Assembly (NCBI RefSeq): GCF_005405485.1
Contig: NZ_BJED01000018.1
Location: 39,703-103,702, forward strand
DNA: 64,000 nucleotides
Direction: 5' to 3'
From: Enterococcus hulanensis
GTDB lineage: Bacteria; Bacillota; Bacilli; Lactobacillales; Enterococcaceae
The number at the start of each line of letters is the position of its first letter. Within the stretch, counting starts at the first letter, position 1. Below are positions 61,283 to 64,000 of this stretch, piece by piece. The position numbers and the translations under genes are program-made. Under the pieces are notes generated by a model that searched no databases, was not told where the DNA came from, and saw nothing but the letters and a program-made list of their open reading frames with translations.

Positions 61283-62668
61283 ATGCGTGAAGAAGAAATA
61301 AAAGAACTGATCGTAAAAATTCTTCAAGAAGCTCAAACAACAACCTCTCCAGCGAAGGAATTTGGTGTTTTTGAGACCGTTGAAGAAGCGATTCATGCGG
61401 CGAAATTTGCCCAAGAATGTTACGAAAATCAAACCTTAGAAACAAGAAGAAAAGTGATTGACGCGATTCGTTGCGGGATGAGACCGCATATTGAAAAGAT
61501 CGCCTGCGATACATTAGAAGAAACTGGAATGGGACGGTATGAAGACAAGCTGCAAAAACTCCAACTAGTTTTAGATAAGACACCCGGTGTTGAAGATTTA
61601 CACACGGAAGCTTTAACCGGCGACAATGGGATGACCTTGTATGAGCTGTCTCCTTATGGTGTTGTTGGAGCGGTTACTCCAAGTACCAATCCGGCTGAAA
61701 CGTTGATTTGTAATTCGATCGGTATGCTGGCGGCTGGAAACGCAATTTATTTCAGTGTCCATCCGGGAGCGAAGAAAATTTCCCGCTGGGTCGTAAGCAA
61801 AATGAATGAGCTGGTTTATGAAGCTTGCGGGATTCAAAATCTGATCGTAACAATTGCGGAGCCTTCGATCGAAGCGGCTCAAGAAATGATGGTTCATCCA
61901 GATGTTCCGCTGTTGGCGATCACAGGCGGACCGGGAGTTGTACGGCAAGCATTGAAAAGCGGGAAGAAAGTTATCGCAGCAGGTGAAGGGAATCCGCCAT
62001 CACTTGTTGATGAGACCGCAAATGTTGAAAAAGCAGCGAAGGATATCGTGATCGGTGCTTCATTTGACAACAATATTTTGTGTACTGCTGAAAAAAGTGT
62101 CGTGGTCGTTGAACAAGTTGCCGACTATCTGATTCTTCAGATGGAAAAAAGCGGTGCATATCTAGTTCAAGATGAAGCCGTTATTCAAAAAATGGTGGAC
62201 ATGACGATCATGGAAAATGGGGCACCGAGCCGGAAATTTATTGGGAAGGATGCCAACTATATTTTAGCTGAGGCAGGTATCAAGGTAGATTTCGATGTGC
62301 GGGTCATCATTTTACGGACAGATAAGATTCATCCTTTCGTTGTGAAGGAGATGCTGATGCCGATTCTGCCGATCGTTACCGTGAAAGATTTTGATGAAGG
62401 ATTAGCGACTGCGTTGCAGATCGAAAATCGCCGCCATCACACGGCGACAATGCATTCACAAAATGTTGGCCGGATGAATCTGGCGGCTAAGAAATTCCAA
62501 ACATCGATCTTTGTTAAAAACGGGTCATCATTTGCCGGATTAGGTTTTGGCGGCGAAGGACCGACAACGTTTACGATCGCAACACCGACGGGAGAGTGTA
62601 CGACATCAGCTCGTGATTTTGCTCGGAAACGTCGTTGTGTGCTGACGGACGGATTTTCAATTCGCTAG
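61283..62668 (+). CDS. pduP: CoA-acylating propionaldehyde dehydrogenase PduP
   Basis: 461 residues. The N-terminal encapsulation helix EEEIKELIVKILQEA targets it to the compartment. The aldehyde dehydrogenase fold follows, with VGAVTPSTNPAET, AITGGPGVVRQALKSGKKVIAAG, and the catalytic Cys in DNNILCTAEKS (about 268). It makes propionyl-CoA and NADH from propionaldehyde. It starts one base after the pduO stop. Confidence 0.95.
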   Translation: MREEEIKELIVKILQEAQTTTSPAKEFGVFETVEEAIHAAKFAQECYENQTLETRRKVIDAIRCGMRPHIEKIACDTLEETGMGRYEDKLQKLQLVLDKTPGVEDLHTEALTGDNGMTLYELSPYGVVGAVTPSTNPAETLICNSIGMLAAGNAIYFSVHPGAKKISRWVVSKMNELVYEACGIQNLIVTIAEPSIEAAQEMMVHPDVPLLAITGGPGVVRQALKSGKKVIAAGEGNPPSLVDETANVEKAAKDIVIGASFDNNILCTAEKSVVVVEQVADYLILQMEKSGAYLVQDEAVIQKMVDMTIMENGAPSRKFIGKDANYILAEAGIKVDFDVRVIILRTDKIHPFVVKEMLMPILPIVTVKDFDEGLATALQIENRRHHTATMHSQNVGRMNLAAKKFQTSIFVKNGSSFAGLGFGGEGPTTFTIATPTGECTTSARDFARKRRCVLTDGFSIR

Positions 62669-62683
62669 AGGGGAGGATTCTTT

Positions 62684-63802
62684 TTGAAAAAATGGTCAAT
62701 GAAACCAGAAATTTATTCTGGTTTTGCCAGTCTGGAACGGCTGCAGCAGTTTGAAAAAGAGAACCTCTGTTTCGTATGCGATCCTTATTTAGCGGAATCC
62801 GACAGTTTAAAAAGAATTTTAGGCTATGTGAAGCGGACAAACAGTGTCGAAATTTTTTCTGATATTATCCCAGATCCTCCGATCGAGACCGTGGTAGAAG
62901 GAATCGAAAGAATGACGAAAATTCAGCCAACTGTGGTGATCGCAGTTGGTGGAGGATCTGCGATTGATACAGCTAAGGCGATGCTGTTCTTCTACAAACG
63001 AACAACAGGCAATAAGGTAAAAAGATTCGTTGCCATACCAACAACAAGCGGTACTGGATCGGAAGTAACCAGCGCCTCTGTTATAACGGACACGCAAAAT
63101 AAAATAAAGTATCCGATTTTTCATGAAGCCATTATCCCGCATGAGGCGATCTTAGACGCGAGTTTAGTGATGTCTAGTCCGCCATCGGTTACGGCCTTCA
63201 GCGGTTTGGATGTTTTGACTCATGCGATAGAATCACTAGCTTCAGTGAATCGGACAAATTATACGAACGCTTTGGCAGAAAAAGCGACAGAATTGGTTTT
63301 TCAATATTTGCCGACTTGTGTAAATCAAGGAATGGAACTAGATGCTCGAATTCAAATGCATGAGGCATCAACGCTAGCTGGTTTAGCATTTGACGCAGCC
63401 GGATTAGGTGTTTGTCATGCAATCGCGCATCAAGTAGGCGCAAACTTTAAAGTTCCTCACGGATTAGCCAATTCGATGCTGCTTCCATATGTCATAGAAG
63501 CAAACAGTAAGAATAAAGAGACAAGAAAGAATTATGCGAGAATCTCACGCAAATTGGGTATTTGTCCACCGAGTTTGCCGGATCATTTAGCAGTTTCAAA
63601 TCTTTCTCAAGCTGTTCAGCAATTAGCGATCGAATGTAAGGCGCCGATTAAATTGAATAGCTTTGGTGTTCAAGAAGAAGCGGCATTGTCCGCTGAGGAT
63701 GTCATCGCAAACAACGCATTAAATGATACAACATTCAAGACCAATCCAATTCAGTTTACGGCAGAAGAAATTAAAGAAATTTATCGCAAAATCATTAAAT
63801 AG
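62684..63802 (+). CDS. pduQ: Iron-containing propanol dehydrogenase PduQ
   Basis: 372 residues, TTG start with GGGAGG seven bases upstream; an ATG five codons on is an alternative. VIAVGGGSAIDTAKAM is the nucleotide loop; metal-binding histidines lie in LTHAIESLAS and CHAIAHQVGANFKVPHG. It reduces propionaldehyde to 1-propanol and regenerates NAD+ inside the shell. Confidence 0.93.
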   Translation: MKKWSMKPEIYSGFASLERLQQFEKENLCFVCDPYLAESDSLKRILGYVKRTNSVEIFSDIIPDPPIETVVEGIERMTKIQPTVVIAVGGGSAIDTAKAMLFFYKRTTGNKVKRFVAIPTTSGTGSEVTSASVITDTQNKIKYPIFHEAIIPHEAILDASLVMSSPPSVTAFSGLDVLTHAIESLASVNRTNYTNALAEKATELVFQYLPTCVNQGMELDARIQMHEASTLAGLAFDAAGLGVCHAIAHQVGANFKVPHGLANSMLLPYVIEANSKNKETRKNYARISRKLGICPPSLPDHLAVSNLSQAVQQLAIECKAPIKLNSFGVQEEAALSAEDVIANNALNDTTFKTNPIQFTAEEIKEIYRKIIK

Positions 63803-63810
63803 TGACAAAC

Positions 63811-63900
63811 GATATGAAAATCAAACTTATTTTTCTACCAGAAAAATAAATACATTAATAAGAATAAGGATGTCAGTTCCTCTTTTAGCAGGTTGCTAGA
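63811..63900. repeat. Intergenic repeat R1, copy c
   Basis: GATATGAAAATCAAAC, then hairpin TTATTTTTC/GAAAAATAA (63827-63849), TACATTAATAAGAATAAGGATGTCAGTTC and a degenerate stem around TAGCAGGTTGCTAGAA. Immediately downstream of pduQ. Confidence 0.75.
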
Positions 63901-63948
63901 ATAAAAAAGAAAAAATCGATGTTAGATCAATTCAAATTTTCAGATGTA

Positions 63949-64000
63949 TAGAGGAATGATATACGGCATGAAAAACAGACTTATTTTTCTACCAGAAAAA
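63949..64000. repeat. Intergenic repeat R1, copy d (cut by window end)
   Basis: GAGGAATGATATACGGCATGAAAAACAGACTTATTTTTCTACCAGAAAAA repeats the central R1 parts of copies b and c. It runs off the window. Confidence 0.75.

Overview
The window reads as a chromosomal segment of a low-GC Gram-positive bacterium of the order Lactobacillales, most likely an Enterococcus. The support is strong AGGAGG-type ribosome binding sites, frequent TTG/GTG starts, PRD-type PTS regulators, a T-box leader, PrsA, EcsAB, CcrZ-TrmB, a seven-gene comG operon, and ackA next to a YtxK-like methyltransferase. A B12-dependent propanediol-utilization (pdu) microcompartment locus would fit the E. avium group, but species is inference.

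Layout. 1-8.3 kb: the end of a LytTR response regulator and its AgrC/ComD-like kinase, a CPBP membrane protease, an MFS exporter, DUF1033 plus topoisomerase III, and a divergent ketopantoate-reductase-like/TetR pair with palindromic operators. 8.4-16.9 kb: a sigma-54-dependent LevR-type activator, a near-consensus -24/-12 promoter, and a Lac/cellobiose-family PTS operon carrying an Eis-like acetyltransferase, a GH1 phospho-glycosidase and a MupG-like 6-phospho-N-acetylmuramidase. 16.9-20 kb: a T-box leader followed by a second stem-I-less T-box antiterminator/terminator, a repeat-packed spacer, and a polar amino-acid ABC transporter. 20-22.5 kb: ftsK. 22.7-30.8 kb: a PRD regulator with a fructose-family PTS (IIA, IIB, IIC), a DeoR repressor, and a glycyl radical enzyme with its activase. 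31-34.5 kb: rlmN and three poorly characterised genes separated by two large imperfect palindromes. 34.7-48.3 kb: mostly conserved housekeeping genes (Nudix, prsA, ytxH, hit, ecsAB, dat, ccrZ, trmB, comGA-GG, methyltransferase, ackA).

48.4-64 kb: the pdu microcompartment locus. pduU-pduV are followed by a cobalamin riboswitch with its own strong promoter. This riboswitch points head-on into pocR, the AraC-type propanediol regulator, which lies on the other strand. Then comes pduABCDEGHKJL-eutJ-pduMNOPQ. Together these genes build a protein shell in which B12-dependent diol dehydratase converts 1,2-propanediol to propionaldehyde. PduP oxidises the aldehyde to propionyl-CoA, PduL makes propionyl-phosphate, PduQ reduces the aldehyde to propanol, PduO makes adenosylcobalamin, and PduGH reactivates the dehydratase. 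A chromosomal acetate kinase sits immediately upstream and could complete ATP recovery.

Most interesting points: the riboswitch antisense to pocR (architecture as in Listeria AspocR), terminator-like hairpins in both pdu leaders, an intergenic palindromic repeat family with a covarying stem and one copy inserted between pduC and pduD, the tandem T-box, and two uncharacterised sugar systems (sigma-54/MupG/acetyltransferase, and PTS plus glycyl radical enzyme). No tRNA, rRNA, transposase or CRISPR array was seen.
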